A stretch of DNA of 64,000 nt from Streptomyces canus. GTDB taxonomy: Bacteria; Actinomycetota; Actinomycetes; Streptomycetales; Streptomycetaceae. Position numbers and translations under genes: made by a program. Below, piece by piece: positions 8,846 to 17,798 of this stretch. The notes under the pieces were generated by a model, which saw only the letters and a list, made by a program, of their open reading frames with translations, was not told where the DNA came from and did not search any database. The stretch spans positions 4,898,001 to 4,962,000 of the forward strand of contig NZ_JAUSWW010000001.1 in assembly GCF_030815415.1 (NCBI RefSeq), written 5' to 3'. How positions within the stretch are numbered: the stretch's first letter is position 1; each line of letters opens with the position of its first letter.

Positions 8846-9634
8846 TTAGAGGCGGCGCCAGCTCCAGGTCGTCGAGGCCTCCAGCGGCTCCAGGGGCGTG
8901 ACCAGGCGGGGGGCGGTGTTCAGGCCGTTGGGCGGCCCGGTCTGCGGCTCCACGCAGACGGCCTCGGCCTGCTCGTCGTAGACGACGACCCACTCCTCGC
9001 GGGAGGCGACGGTGAGCTCCAGCAGCCCCGGCCAGGTGAGCGTGACGTCCACCCCGCCGGGCATCCCGAAGCAGTCGTCCCAGGGGCCGGGCTTGGGGTC
9101 GAGACGGTTGCCGGTGGGCAGGTGGTCGTCGCCGCGCTCCTCCTGCCAGACGGCGGAGAAGGCCAGTCGCACGTCCTCGCCACCGAGGTTCCTGTTGAAC
9201 CACGGGTGCCAGCCGATCTGGGCCGGGAAGGAGGAGTCGTACGTCTCGACGGACATCGTGAGCGTCACGGCGTCCGGCGTGAGGGCGACCTGCTGCGTGA
9301 CCCGGCCCGGGTGGGGCCAGGGTTCGACCAGGTCGTACGTGATGACCGCCTCGTCCGTCGTCGTGCGCGCGACGCGCCAGGCGCCGTCGCGGGCGGTGCC
9401 GTGGATGGCGTGCGGCGGGGAGTTGAGCGGCATCTGATGGACCGTCGCCCCGTCCCGGAAACGGCCGTCCCTGATCCGGCCGCACCAGGGCACCATCGGG
9501 AAACAGCCGAAGCGCTCGCCCTGCCGCAGCAGTTCGGTACCGCCGACGCGCAATCCGCCGATCCGGCCGCCGTTTCCCGGCAGCACGGTCACCTCCGCGT
9601 CGCCCGCGGTCAGCGTGATGGGTTCGTTACTCAC
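8846..9634 (-). CDS. Aldose 1-epimerase-like protein
   Basis: 262-residue member of the galactose-mutarotase fold, which interconverts alpha and beta sugar anomers or related hexose phosphates. The beta-rich sequence carries GCFPMVPWCGRIRDGRF, the His-containing PHAIHGTARDGAW (catalytic-type His), IGWHPWFNRNL (second conserved His) and the late VCVEPQTGPPNGLN, whose Glu matches the catalytic base. GTG start at 9634. Sugar specificity cannot be assigned. Confidence 0.85.
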   Translation of the reverse strand: MSNEPITLTAGDAEVTVLPGNGGRIGGLRVGGTELLRQGERFGCFPMVPWCGRIRDGRFRDGATVHQMPLNSPPHAIHGTARDGAWRVARTTTDEAVITYDLVEPWPHPGRVTQQVALTPDAVTLTMSVETYDSSFPAQIGWHPWFNRNLGGEDVRLAFSAVWQEERGDDHLPTGNRLDPKPGPWDDCFGMPGGVDVTLTWPGLLELTVASREEWVVVYDEQAEAVCVEPQTGPPNGLNTAPRLVTPLEPLEASTTWSWRRL

Positions 9635-9796
9635 GGGACGACCCTACTGGGGTGATCAAGGGGGTGCTTCCGGCCATCCCCGATTCCCGCCGCACGCGCG
9701 GCCGCGCCGGGGCCAGGGACCCAGTCCGCGGAGGGCGGCAGACGGTGAGCCCCCGGGCCTCGGCGCTGCGACTCCTGCCCACCCGACCCCGTTTCC

Positions 9797-10837
9797 TCAG
9801 TGCCGCTTGCGCAGCACCCGGCTGACGACGATCGCCGACGCGACGACGAGGGCCGCCGCGGGGGCCGCCCAGCGCAGGGCGGAGTGCGGGGCGCCGGTGT
9901 GCGGAGCGGGCACGGGCGCGTACCGGCCGCGCGGCGGGGCGTGGTCGACCTCCTCCGCACTCCGGCCGATCATCGTGCGGCGCGCGTGCGCGGCTTCGGC
10001 GGGGAGGTCGGGGGTGAAGCCGACGGGTGTGGCGGGTTCGGGTTCGCCGGGTACGGGGGCGGGCTCGTCGAGGGCGTCCGGGGTGGGCGGGGTTTCGGGG
10101 GTGGTGGGTTCGTCCGTGGGCACCGGTGTGCCGTCGGCGTCGGGACCGGCCTCGGCGTCGCCCGTCGCGGAGGGTGCGGAGTCTTCGGTGGCTTCGGGGG
10201 CGAGGGGGGCGGCGGGCTCGGTGGTGTCGGCGTCCTGAGTCGCCGACGGGCCGGCGTCGGCGGAGTCCGGAACGTCGGTGCCCTCGGCGGCCGGAGGTTC
10301 GGCGCTCTCGGCGGCCGGGGACTCGGTGCCCTTTGCCGTTCGCGGCTCGGGGGCCTCGGTTGCCGGAGGCTCGGCCGTGTCGGTGGTGCGCGCGGGCTGC
10401 GTGCCCCGTTTGGGTTCCGCCGTCGAGCCCAGGTGCTCCGCGAAACGGTTCAGCAGGCGGGTGACGGCCGAGGTGACGGCATCCGCCGGAAGCTCCTTGA
10501 TGCGGCCGTCGGCGGAGGCGGTGCCGACGAAGGTGAGCCGGGAGCCGCCGTCGGCCTCGTCCACCCTCAGCGTGAGGGCGAGTTTCACCACGCCGGTGCC
10601 ACGGGCCTCGGTGGCGTCGCCCTCGACGACGTAGGAACCGTCGTCCTGGGCGGAGAGGCGGGCCGAGCCGCGGTAGGTGATGGTGTGGCCGCCAACGCGT
10701 ACTTTCAGCCGCCCGCTGACGGGCTCGGCGCCGGCGTCCTGCTGGAGCCCGGGAACAGCCCGGGCGAACCGAACGGGATCGGCCAGCGCCTCCCTGAGCC
10801 GCTCGGCCGGAACCGGAACGAACACCTCATGCTCCAT
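9797..10837 (-). CDS. SRPBCC (CoxG-like) protein with Pro/Thr/Glu-rich tail and C-terminal membrane anchor
   Basis: 346-residue protein. Residues 1-150 form a CoxG/START-like SRPBCC domain (MEHEVFVPVPAERLREALADP..., GRLKVRVGGHTITYRGS, GTASADGRIKELPADAV). A disordered Ala/Pro/Thr/Glu-rich linker of about 150 residues follows, then one TM near the C-terminus (ALRWAAPAAALVVASAIVV) ending in RVLRKRH. The domain can bind hydrophobic ligands; CoxG itself helps recruit CO dehydrogenase, but no CO dehydrogenase gene is nearby. ATG at 10837 is used; a GTG two codons upstream is an alternative. A much longer open frame to 13402 is a high-GC artefact. Confidence 0.75.
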   Translation of the reverse strand: MEHEVFVPVPAERLREALADPVRFARAVPGLQQDAGAEPVSGRLKVRVGGHTITYRGSARLSAQDDGSYVVEGDATEARGTGVVKLALTLRVDEADGGSRLTFVGTASADGRIKELPADAVTSAVTRLLNRFAEHLGSTAEPKRGTQPARTTDTAEPPATEAPEPRTAKGTESPAAESAEPPAAEGTDVPDSADAGPSATQDADTTEPAAPLAPEATEDSAPSATGDAEAGPDADGTPVPTDEPTTPETPPTPDALDEPAPVPGEPEPATPVGFTPDLPAEAAHARRTMIGRSAEEVDHAPPRGRYAPVPAPHTGAPHSALRWAAPAAALVVASAIVVSRVLRKRH

Positions 10838-10911
10838 GGTCACCGAGCCTACCCAGTGGGCGCCGCCGCGCACCCTGGTTGGTTGAAAGTGACCGCGCGT
10901 CGGCGTGGGCC

Positions 10912-12588
10912 TCAATAGCGCGGATGCACCAGCGTCGACACCTCCACCCCCTCGACCCGGGTCTTCTCCGCCGCCCTCCTGTCCGCCTCCAGGCCCGCCT
11001 GGGTCAGCGTCCGCTCCGACGCCTCGGCGTCGAGCCGGAGGTCCGGGCGGTGGGCGGAGGCCAGGACGAACCCCCAGTCCCGCGGCGCCCGGCTCGCCCC
11101 CGTCGTGCGGTCCGGGCCCGCCGCGAAGCCGGAGTCGCGGCCGCCCACGCAGTACGGCACCGTCCTCAGCCCCGCCGCGCGGATCGTCCTGTCCACCGTC
11201 CAGAAGGCGCGGGGACGGCTCGACACCGGACCGGCGTGCACCACCAGGCGGCCGCCCGGAGCCAGCGCCCGCCTCGCCAGGCCGTAGAACTCCTGGGAGT
11301 ACAGCTTCGTGCTGGCCGTGATCCCGGGGTCGGGCAGGTCCGCGATCACCACGTCGTACACGCCCCGCGGCGCTCCCCGCAGCCAGTTGAAGGCGTCGCC
11401 CGTGGTGACCTGGACGCGCCGGTCGTCGTACGCGTGGCCGTTCAGCGCGGACAGTGCCGGGTCCTCGCGGGCCAGCCGCACCACCCCCGCGTCGAGTTCC
11501 ACGACGTCCACCCGGTGCACATCCGGATGGCGCAGCACCTCGCGGGCCGCCAGGCCGTCCCCGCCGCCCAGGATCAGCACGCGCGCGTGCTCGCCGTACA
11601 TCGCGGGGTGGACCAGTGCCTCGTGGTAGCGCTGTTCGTCGCGGCCGCTGACCCGCAGCCGGCCGTCGAGGAAGAGGTCGAGGGGGCGCCCTCGCGTGCC
11701 GCCGGTGAGGACGACCTCCTGGACGTCGGTCTGGAGGGCCACGCGTACGTCGTCGCCGTACACCGCCTGACGGGCCGCCCGTTCGAAGTCGTCGACCAGG
11801 ACGGCGGCCGCGGCCAGGGTGCCGAGCACGACGAGGTTGGTGATCAGCAGCAGCCAGCGGGCCCGGCAGGACAGGTCCCGGCGGAAGAGGCCCAGCACCA
11901 ACGCGCCGCCCACGACCACGTTCACCGTGCCGGTGATCAGGGCGCCCGTCAGCTGGCCCAGCAGTGGCAGCAGCAGGAACGGGAAGGCCAGGCCCCCGAC
12001 CAGCGCGCCCACGTAGTCCGCCGCGAACAGGTCCGCCACCGCGCCGCCCGGGTCCTGGCGGCGGACGCGCTGGATGAGCTCCATCAGCAGCGGGACCTCG
12101 GCGCCGATCAGCAGGCCGATGGCGAGGGAGAAGGCGACGAGGAGGCTGCGCGAGCCGTTCGCCCAGATGCCGCCCCAGTCGCCGGTCCAGGCGAAGGCGG
12201 CGTACAGGGCCATCGCGCTGAGGCCGCCCACGAGGGCGAGGGCGGCCTCGATCGCGCCGAAGGCGGCGGCCGCGTGCCAGCGCAGCCGCTTGGCGAAGAG
12301 CGAGCCGATGCCCATCGCGAAGACCATGACGGACAGCACGACGGAGGCCTGGGTGATCGAGTCGCCGATCAAGTACGAGGCGAGGGCGACCAGTTCGAGT
12401 TCGTACACCAGTCCGCACGCGGCGCAGACAAAGACGCCCGCGAGGACCAGGAACCTGCCGATCCCGGGCCGGACGGGAAGCCGCGCGGGCCCGGCCCAGG
12501 GCGGCGTGGTGCCGGGTGGGGCAGGCGCGTGCCGTTCGATCACGTTGCGACGGTACGTCACGCCCGGTGCACGCTTCGTCACCCACAC
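10912..12588 (-). CDS. speE: Membrane-fused polyamine aminopropyltransferase (spermidine synthase-like)
   Basis: The N-terminal half (about residues 40-285) is a seven-TM domain (LVLAGVFVCAACGLVYELEL onward). The C-terminal half is a spermidine-synthase methyltransferase-like domain with VLILGGGDGLAAREVLRHP, VDVVELDAGVV and the DLPDP signature. Soluble SpeE transfers aminopropyl groups from decarboxylated SAM to putrescine; the TM-fused form is a known bacterial variant whose product is less certain. At 558 residues the start at 12588 (GTG) is provisional; another GTG at 12543 would shorten it by 15 residues. It follows the DUF2617 gene by 78 bases, a pairing I recall as conserved in Streptomyces. 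Confidence 0.85.
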   Translation of the reverse strand: MWVTKRAPGVTYRRNVIERHAPAPPGTTPPWAGPARLPVRPGIGRFLVLAGVFVCAACGLVYELELVALASYLIGDSITQASVVLSVMVFAMGIGSLFAKRLRWHAAAAFGAIEAALALVGGLSAMALYAAFAWTGDWGGIWANGSRSLLVAFSLAIGLLIGAEVPLLMELIQRVRRQDPGGAVADLFAADYVGALVGGLAFPFLLLPLLGQLTGALITGTVNVVVGGALVLGLFRRDLSCRARWLLLITNLVVLGTLAAAAVLVDDFERAARQAVYGDDVRVALQTDVQEVVLTGGTRGRPLDLFLDGRLRVSGRDEQRYHEALVHPAMYGEHARVLILGGGDGLAAREVLRHPDVHRVDVVELDAGVVRLAREDPALSALNGHAYDDRRVQVTTGDAFNWLRGAPRGVYDVVIADLPDPGITASTKLYSQEFYGLARRALAPGGRLVVHAGPVSSRPRAFWTVDRTIRAAGLRTVPYCVGGRDSGFAAGPDRTTGASRAPRDWGFVLASAHRPDLRLDAEASERTLTQAGLEADRRAAEKTRVEGVEVSTLVHPRY

Positions 12589-12666
12589 GTGTGGAACTGC
12601 GGGTCGATCGGGCGCCTGGCGTTTGTACGACGTGAAGGGTGATCCCGCCCGAGATCCCGGGTGCCG

Positions 12667-13203
12667 TCAGACGCCGCTCGGGCTGAGCCGGTCCGCGGGG
12701 GCTCTCACCCCCACCCGGGTCCTGGTCGCCACCAGCTGTCCGTCCTGCGGGTAGGCGTGCCAGGTCCGCCACAGCACCTGTCCCTCCTGGCGCTGGGCCA
12801 GCAGCGCGGTGAAGGCGTGCGGGCTGCCGGGGAAGACGCCGGCGAGGCCGTGCGGGTGGTCGGAGACGAGGGCCAGCAACTCCTGGGCGCGGCCCGCGAA
12901 CTGGCCCGGCGAGAGGACCTCCACCCGGGCCGCGAACTCGTACTCCCAGTTGCCGACCCGCTTGGCGACGCCCAGTGGGAGCGGGGTGCTGCTGCCCGGG
13001 ATGCACGCCACCGTCTCCGAACAGGTGCCCCGCTCCGCCTCCAGGAGCACCTGATGGGACGCGCCGAGGAGTCTCAGCTCCAGCTTCGTCCCGTCGAACG
13101 CGAGGTCGAGGGTCGCCAGTGCGGGGAGCGGTTCGCGCCCCAGGGCCCAGGCGAGGTCGGCCGCGCGCGTGTCGGTGTACGAGGTGTTCAGGGTCGTGAG
13201 CAT
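12667..13203 (-). CDS. DUF2617 family protein
   Basis: 178-residue actinobacterial DUF2617 protein, beginning MLTTLNTSYTDTRAADLAWALG. The mid region HQVLLEAERGTCSETVAC contains two Cys, and VGNWEYEFAARVE and LWRTWHAYPQDGQLV are typical conserved stretches. No catalytic motif is recognisable. It is the promoter-proximal gene of a two-gene unit with the spermidine synthase-like gene, so a role linked to that enzyme is plausible but unproven. Confidence 0.8.
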   Translation of the reverse strand: MLTTLNTSYTDTRAADLAWALGREPLPALATLDLAFDGTKLELRLLGASHQVLLEAERGTCSETVACIPGSSTPLPLGVAKRVGNWEYEFAARVEVLSPGQFAGRAQELLALVSDHPHGLAGVFPGSPHAFTALLAQRQEGQVLWRTWHAYPQDGQLVATRTRVGVRAPADRLSPSGV

Positions 13204-13584
13204 GGATCGGCTCCGCTAGGCACGCAAAGGAAGAAAAGGGAGGGTGGGTCCGACGCACTCGGGTCGACACCGGCGGGGATTCGGCCCGGTCGGCCCGGTC
13301 GGAAGATCGGCAGGGGTGGCTCTGGGACGTCCGAAGGGCCGCTGCGTCAGGTGATTTAGAGAGAATCATGAACTGTGGCGCCGTCACAGCGTTTTTACCC
13401 AACTTCGTGCGGTTTCCATCCCTCAGAGGGCTCCACAGTTCAACTGTTCAACCACGGCGCACGCCAGGCCCGCCAGGGCGTGCGCCGGAGCGACCGGGTG
13501 CTCGCGGCACACGAAGAGCCGGGCCCCACCCCCGTGCGGGCCCGGCTCTCGTGTTCCGGATGCGGAAAGCTCAGCTGCCCCGTG
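13204..13584. other. Intergenic region, 381 bases
   Basis: No convincing gene. It should hold the minus-strand promoter of the DUF2617-speE unit. An AT-richer patch at about 13350-13400, unusual for this genome, is the best candidate. Short direct repeats GTTCAACT and GTTCAACC occur at about 13437-13455. The terminator for the gene pair at 13585-14119 lies at 13516-13548. Confidence 0.5.
13516..13548 (-). terminator. Terminator for the Gly/Cys-rich gene pair
   Basis: Perfect 11-bp stem, GAGCCGGGCCC (13516-13526) and GGGCCCGGCTC (13538-13548), 36 bases beyond the stop of the second small gene. Confidence 0.65.
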
Positions 13585-13815
13585 TCAGCTGCCTCCACCG
13601 CATCCGCCCCCACCGCCCCCTCCGCAGGACGACCCGCCTCCGCAGGACGAACCGCCGCTGTCGCCTCCGTCGGCCCAGCTGTCGCTGCTGCCGCTGCCGT
13701 TGTCGCTGCCGCCGGACGCCCGGTGACCCGGCTGTCGGCGATGGGACCCCGCGATCGCCATCAGGAGCAGGGCCGGGAACAGAACCAGCACGATGATCCC
13801 GAAAGCCATGGGCAT
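13585..13815 (-). CDS. Small membrane protein with Gly/Ser/Cys-rich C-terminus (copy 2)
   Basis: 76-residue protein. One N-terminal TM (MPMAFGIIVLVLFPALLLMA) is followed by a short basic segment, then an Asp/Ser/Gly region ending in two SSCGGG units and a poly-Gly run interrupted by one Cys. A purine-rich ribosome-binding stretch precedes ATG 13815. It starts 22 bases after the stop of a similar upstream gene, so the two are tandem paralogues. The Gly/Cys tail recalls precursors of azole-modified peptides by composition only; no modification enzyme lies beside it. Function unknown. Confidence 0.65.
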   Translation of the reverse strand: MPMAFGIIVLVLFPALLLMAIAGSHRRQPGHRASGGSDNGSGSSDSWADGGDSGGSSCGGGSSCGGGGGGGCGGGS

Positions 13816-13837
13816 GGCGTCCCCCCTCTTCCGCGGC

Positions 13838-14119
13838 TCAGCTGCCGCCGCCGCAGCCGCCCCCACCGCCGCAGGAGGACCCGCCCCCGCAGGAGGAGCT
13901 GCTGCTGCCGCAGGAGGATGACCCGGACGAGCCGCACGACGAACCGACGCCGCCGCTCGCCCCGCCCCCGGCCCACCAGCTGCCACTGCTGTTCCCGCTC
14001 CGGCGGCGCCCCCGCGCCCCGGCCCGGCTCTTCGCGGCCTTCTTGTCCTCCCGAAGACTGCGGCGTACGACCACGACGACGAGTACTGCGGCAATCGCCA
14101 GGATGATGCCGATGACCAT
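13838..14119 (-). CDS. Small membrane protein with Gly/Ser/Cys-rich C-terminus (copy 1)
   Basis: 93-residue paralogue of the following gene. It has an N-terminal TM (MVIGIILAIAAVLVVVVV), a strongly basic juxtamembrane segment (RRSLREDKKAAKSRAGARGR) and a tail of repeated S/G and C units (SSCGSSG, SSCGGGSSCGGG). The AAGGAGGGTG ribosome-binding site lies just upstream of ATG 14119. The basic segment after the TM predicts an N-out orientation, keeping the tail in the cytoplasm. Transcribed divergently from the aminotransferase. Function unknown. Confidence 0.65.
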   Translation of the reverse strand: MVIGIILAIAAVLVVVVVRRSLREDKKAAKSRAGARGRRRSGNSSGSWWAGGGASGGVGSSCGSSGSSSCGSSSSSCGGGSSCGGGGGCGGGS

Positions 14120-14332
14120 GGCGTCACCCTCCTTCCGTTTCCCCGAGACGACCCCCCGTGGGCGCCTCGCGTTGTGCGTGCGAGGGAGATGCCCCCGTGT
14201 CTCACCAGCCAAAGCAGAGTTGAGGAACTCCAGAGCTTGGGCGCAGGATGACCGCGACGGCCCTCTCCGGCACCGGCGAGAGGGCGGGCCGGTGCGGGCG
14301 GCCGGCGAGACGTGCGAGGAGATGGCTGGGAC

Positions 14333-15493
14333 ATGGGCGACAGGGCGCTGCTGAACCGCAGGCTGGACGGATTCGGCACGACGATCTTCGCGGAGATGTC
14401 GGCTCTGGCCGTACGGACCGGCGCGATCAATCTCGGGCAGGGCTTCCCGGACACGGACGGCCCCGAGGCCGTACGGGAGGCGGCGGTGCGGGCGCTGCGC
14501 GAGGGGCGGGGCAACCAGTACCCGCCCGGGCCCGGCGTCCCCGAGCTGCGCACGGCCGTCACCGACCACCAGCACCGCTTCTACGGCCTGACCTTCGACC
14601 CCGACACGGAGGTCCTGGTGACCGCGGGCGCGACGGAGGCCATCGCGGCCACGATGCTCGCGCTGCTGGAGCCGGGCGATGAGGTCATCGCCTTCGAGCC
14701 GTACTACGACTCCTACGCGGCGTGCATCAGCATGGCCGGCGCCACCCGCGTCCCGCTGACCCTGCGCGCCCCCGACTTCCGCCCGGATCTCGACGCGCTC
14801 CGGGACGCGGTGACCGACCGCACCCGGCTGCTGCTGCTCAACTCCCCGCACAACCCGACCGGCATGGTGCTGACCCGCGAGGAGCTGACGGCGATCGCCG
14901 AGCTGGCGGTCGAGCGGGATCTGCTCGTGGTGACCGACGAGGTGTACGAGCACCTGACCTACGACGACGCCGAGCACATCCCGCTGATCTCGCTGCCGGG
15001 GATGCGCGACCGTACGGTCTCCATCTCCTCCGCGGGCAAGACGTTCTCCTTCACCGGCTGGAAGGTCGGCTGGATCACCGCGGCCGCGCCGCTGATCGCC
15101 GCCGTCCGTACGGCGAAGCAGTTCCTGACGTATGTGTCGTCCGGGCCGTTCCAGTACGCGATCGCGGAGGCGCTGCGGCTGCCGGACAGCTACTTCACCG
15201 GCTTCCGCGAGGAGCTGCGCGGCAAGCGCGACATCCTCGCCGACGGGCTCACCGCGGCGGGCTTCGAGGTCTTCCGGCCGCAGGGCACGTACTTCATCAC
15301 CACCGACATCGCCGCCCTGGGCGAGAAGGACGCCCTGGCCTTCTGCCGCGGCCTGCCGGAACGCTCCGGGGTGGTGGCCGTCCCCAACTCGGTCTTCTAC
15401 GACGACAAGGAGGCCGGCCGCAGCCAGGTGCGGTTCGCGTTCTGCAAGCGGGACGAGGTGCTGCGCGACGCCGCCGCCCGCCTTCTGCGGTAG
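14333..15493 (+). CDS. Class I/II PLP-dependent aminotransferase
   Basis: 386-residue fold-type I aminotransferase. Motifs: INLGQGFPDTDGP (33-45, as in methionine/kynurenine aminotransferases), SPHNPTG (171-177), PLP-ring Asp in TDEVYE (202), Schiff-base Lys in SSAGKTFS (236) and a substrate-carboxylate Arg in QVRFAFC near the C-terminus. The GQGFPD pattern groups it with YbdL/KAT-like enzymes and with putative N-succinyldiaminopimelate aminotransferases. Exact substrates are unresolved. ATG 14333 is preferred because GAGGAG lies about 11 bases upstream; a GTG 21 bases earlier lacks such a site. Confidence 0.88.
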   Translation: MGDRALLNRRLDGFGTTIFAEMSALAVRTGAINLGQGFPDTDGPEAVREAAVRALREGRGNQYPPGPGVPELRTAVTDHQHRFYGLTFDPDTEVLVTAGATEAIAATMLALLEPGDEVIAFEPYYDSYAACISMAGATRVPLTLRAPDFRPDLDALRDAVTDRTRLLLLNSPHNPTGMVLTREELTAIAELAVERDLLVVTDEVYEHLTYDDAEHIPLISLPGMRDRTVSISSAGKTFSFTGWKVGWITAAAPLIAAVRTAKQFLTYVSSGPFQYAIAEALRLPDSYFTGFREELRGKRDILADGLTAAGFEVFRPQGTYFITTDIAALGEKDALAFCRGLPERSGVVAVPNSVFYDDKEAGRSQVRFAFCKRDEVLRDAAARLLR

Positions 15494-15509
15494 AGCGCCG
15501 ACGCGGGGG

Positions 15510-16163
15510 TCAGGCCCCGCTGAGCACCGCGTGCTCGCGCACCGCGATGGCCGCCGCCTGGGTGCGGTTGGGGCAGTTCATCTTGGCGAGGATGTTGGCG
15601 ACCAACCGTTTCGCGCCGTGTTCGGAGATCCTGAGCCGGCGCGCGATCAGCTTGTTGCTCAGCCCCTCCACCAGCAGGTCCAGCGTCTCGCGCTCGCGCG
15701 GGGTGAGCGTGGCGATGCGCTCGCGCTGGGCGAGGGAGGGGCCGGGGGAACGCCTGATGAGGGCGTGCGAGAAGGCGGAGGGCATGGGGAAGCCGCCGTT
15801 GCACGTCTGGGCGAAGGCGAGCGTGAGGGCGTCGGACGTCAGCTCGTGTTTCAGCAGTACGCCGTGGGCGACGACCCCGCGGATCGAGTCGGGGTCGTCG
15901 ACCATGCGTTCGTCCAGGAGGAGCAGCACCTTGGTGCCTGCCGCCCCCGCGCGGGCCGCGGTCTCGCGGACCCACTCCTCGCGGGGGCAGGAGAGCAGCA
16001 GGATGTCCACGTCCGCGAAGTCGATGGCGGCGGCGGACTGCGGCTCGTAGGCGTGATCGCGGACGGATGCCACGCCCGGGACGCGGGCCAGGAGAGTCCG
16101 CACCCCCACGCGCAGCACTTCGCTTCTGGTCAGGACAGCCACGTGCTCGGCCGTTGCGGACAT
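15510..16163 (-). CDS. LuxR-family regulator with pseudo-receiver domain
   Basis: 217-residue NarL-like protein. The N-terminal half looks like a receiver (HVAVLTRSEVLRVGVRTLLAR), but the strand that should end in the phospho-accepting Asp reads DVDILLLSCPREE, with Ser in that place. Phosphorylation control is therefore unlikely. The C-terminal LuxR helix-turn-helix is intact: LTPRERETLDLLVEGLSNKLIA through ISEHGAKRLVANILAKMN. No kinase is adjacent. ATG 16163 is preferred over one nine codons upstream. It is convergent with the aminotransferase. Confidence 0.82.
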   Translation of the reverse strand: MSATAEHVAVLTRSEVLRVGVRTLLARVPGVASVRDHAYEPQSAAAIDFADVDILLLSCPREEWVRETAARAGAAGTKVLLLLDERMVDDPDSIRGVVAHGVLLKHELTSDALTLAFAQTCNGGFPMPSAFSHALIRRSPGPSLAQRERIATLTPRERETLDLLVEGLSNKLIARRLRISEHGAKRLVANILAKMNCPNRTQAAAIAVREHAVLSGA

Positions 16164-16271
16164 GGACCGTCCCCCTCGTACGTCGGTCACCGCGTAACAA
16201 ACCGCAGAACAGTCTGACGTCGAGAAAGGCCTTTAGCAAGCCCTTTCTATCAAGGGCCGGTTGGCTTGATA

Positions 16272-17798
16272 TCAGCCGCGCACCCCGTCCGTACGACGCG
16301 GCAGCGCCAGCGGGTTGGCGTCGCACAGCGGGGTCGGCAGCAGGGTGTCGGGCACCGACTGGTAGCAGACGGGGCGCAGGAACCGGGCGAGGGAGGCGGC
16401 ACCGACCGAGGTGTGCTCGGGTGACGTCGTCGCCGGGTAGGGGCCGCCGTGATGGGTGGCCCAGCCGATGGCCACGCCGGTCGTGAACCCGTTCCAGACG
16501 ATCCTTCCGCACACCCGGGCCAGCCGGTCGATCAGCCGTCCCGCCAGCTCCGGCTCCTCGTCCGTGGCGTGCACCGCACAGGACAGCTGACCCTCCAACG
16601 ACCCGGCCACCTCTTCGAGTTCGGCGGTGTCCTGGTACTCGGCGAGCACGGCGAAGGGGCCGAAGCACTCCGCCATCAGGGGCGCCTCGCCCTGGAGCAG
16701 TTCCTTGGCGTCGACGCTCAGCACGACCGCGCCGACCGGTCGTTCGTCGTCGCCGGTGGTAAGACCCTCAGCGGCCGGGCGCACCCCGGGCAGCGCGGAG
16801 AGCCGCTCGACGCCCTGCCGGAACATGGTGCGGATACCGTCGTTGAGCAGCCACGCGGGGGCCAGTTCGGCCACGGCCCGCGCCACCTCCTCGCGCAGCG
16901 CGGCGCCGTCGGGGCCGGCCGGGACGAGCAGCAGGCCGGGCTTGGTGCACACCTGGCCGTGCCCGAAGGCGAAGGACTGCACGAAGCCCCGGGCCACGGA
17001 CTCGGCCCGCTCCCGCGCCGCGCCGGGCGTGACGAAGACCGGGTTGAGGCTGCTGAGTTCACCGTGGAAGGGGATCGGTTCGGGCCGTGAGCTCGCCAGT
17101 CGGTGCAGCTGGCGGCCGCCGGAGAGCGAGCCGGTGAAGCCGACGGCCTTGATCCGGGGGTCGAGGACCAGGGCGCGGCCGGCCTCGAATCCCCAGACGA
17201 TTCCGACCGTGCCGACGGGCGCGCCGGTGGCGGCCACGGCCCGGGTCACCGCGCGGAACGCGACCAGGCTGGTGGCCGGGTGGGAGGGGTGGGCCTTGAC
17301 CACGACGGGGCAGCCCGCGGCGAGGGCCGAGGCGGTGTCGCCGCCCGCAACGGAGAAGGCGAGCGGGAAGTTGCTGGAGCCGAAGACGGCGACGGGGCCG
17401 AGCGGCAGCAGCATCCGCCGCATGTCGGGCCGCCCCGGCCCGGCGTCGTCCGCGGGCCGTGCCCGGTCGATCACCGCGTCGGCGTAGGAGCCCTCGCGCA
17501 GCACCTCGGCGAAGAAGCGCAACTGCCCGCAGGTGCGGGCCAGTTCCCCGGCCAGCCGTTCCTCGCCGAGGGCGGTCTCCCGGTCGGCGGTGCGGACGAG
17601 GACGGCGCCGTCGGCCTCCAGTTCGGACGCGATGGCCTCCAGCAGCGTCGCCCGGCCCGCCGCTCCCATCCGGTCCAGCGCCACGGCGGCACCGGCCGCG
17701 GCCGCGCACACCCGGGCAACCTCATGGGCGTCGGAATCCGCCGCCACCATCTCCATCGTCAGCCCCGTACGCGGGTCCATGGAGTACACCTCGCTCAT
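16272..17798 (-). CDS. NADP-type aldehyde dehydrogenase, 2,5-dioxovalerate dehydrogenase group
   Basis: 508-residue aldehyde dehydrogenase. Catalytic Cys in GQVCTKPG (284), general base Glu in FHGELSSLNPV (247), cofactor Lys in VVVKAHPSHP (168) and Asn in GSSNFPLAF (143) are present. The KAHPSHP and GELSSLNPVFV patterns match alpha-ketoglutaric-semialdehyde (2,5-dioxovalerate) dehydrogenases, which oxidise the semialdehyde from sugar-acid or hydroxyproline breakdown to 2-oxoglutarate. Those pathway neighbours are missing, so the actual aldehyde is uncertain. ATG 17798 has GAGGAG upstream. Confidence 0.87.
   Translation of the reverse strand: MSEVYSMDPRTGLTMEMVAADSDAHEVARVCAAAAGAAVALDRMGAAGRATLLEAIASELEADGAVLVRTADRETALGEERLAGELARTCGQLRFFAEVLREGSYADAVIDRARPADDAGPGRPDMRRMLLPLGPVAVFGSSNFPLAFSVAGGDTASALAAGCPVVVKAHPSHPATSLVAFRAVTRAVAATGAPVGTVGIVWGFEAGRALVLDPRIKAVGFTGSLSGGRQLHRLASSRPEPIPFHGELSSLNPVFVTPGAARERAESVARGFVQSFAFGHGQVCTKPGLLLVPAGPDGAALREEVARAVAELAPAWLLNDGIRTMFRQGVERLSALPGVRPAAEGLTTGDDERPVGAVVLSVDAKELLQGEAPLMAECFGPFAVLAEYQDTAELEEVAGSLEGQLSCAVHATDEEPELAGRLIDRLARVCGRIVWNGFTTGVAIGWATHHGGPYPATTSPEHTSVGAASLARFLRPVCYQSVPDTLLPTPLCDANPLALPRRTDGVRG

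Noticed and set aside
9797..13402. Very long minus-strand open frame (about 1200 codons) covering three genes
   Set aside because: Only its last 346 codons (the SRPBCC protein) look like protein; the rest is Arg/Gly/Pro-rich frame shadow of speE and DUF2617, typical of high-GC DNA.
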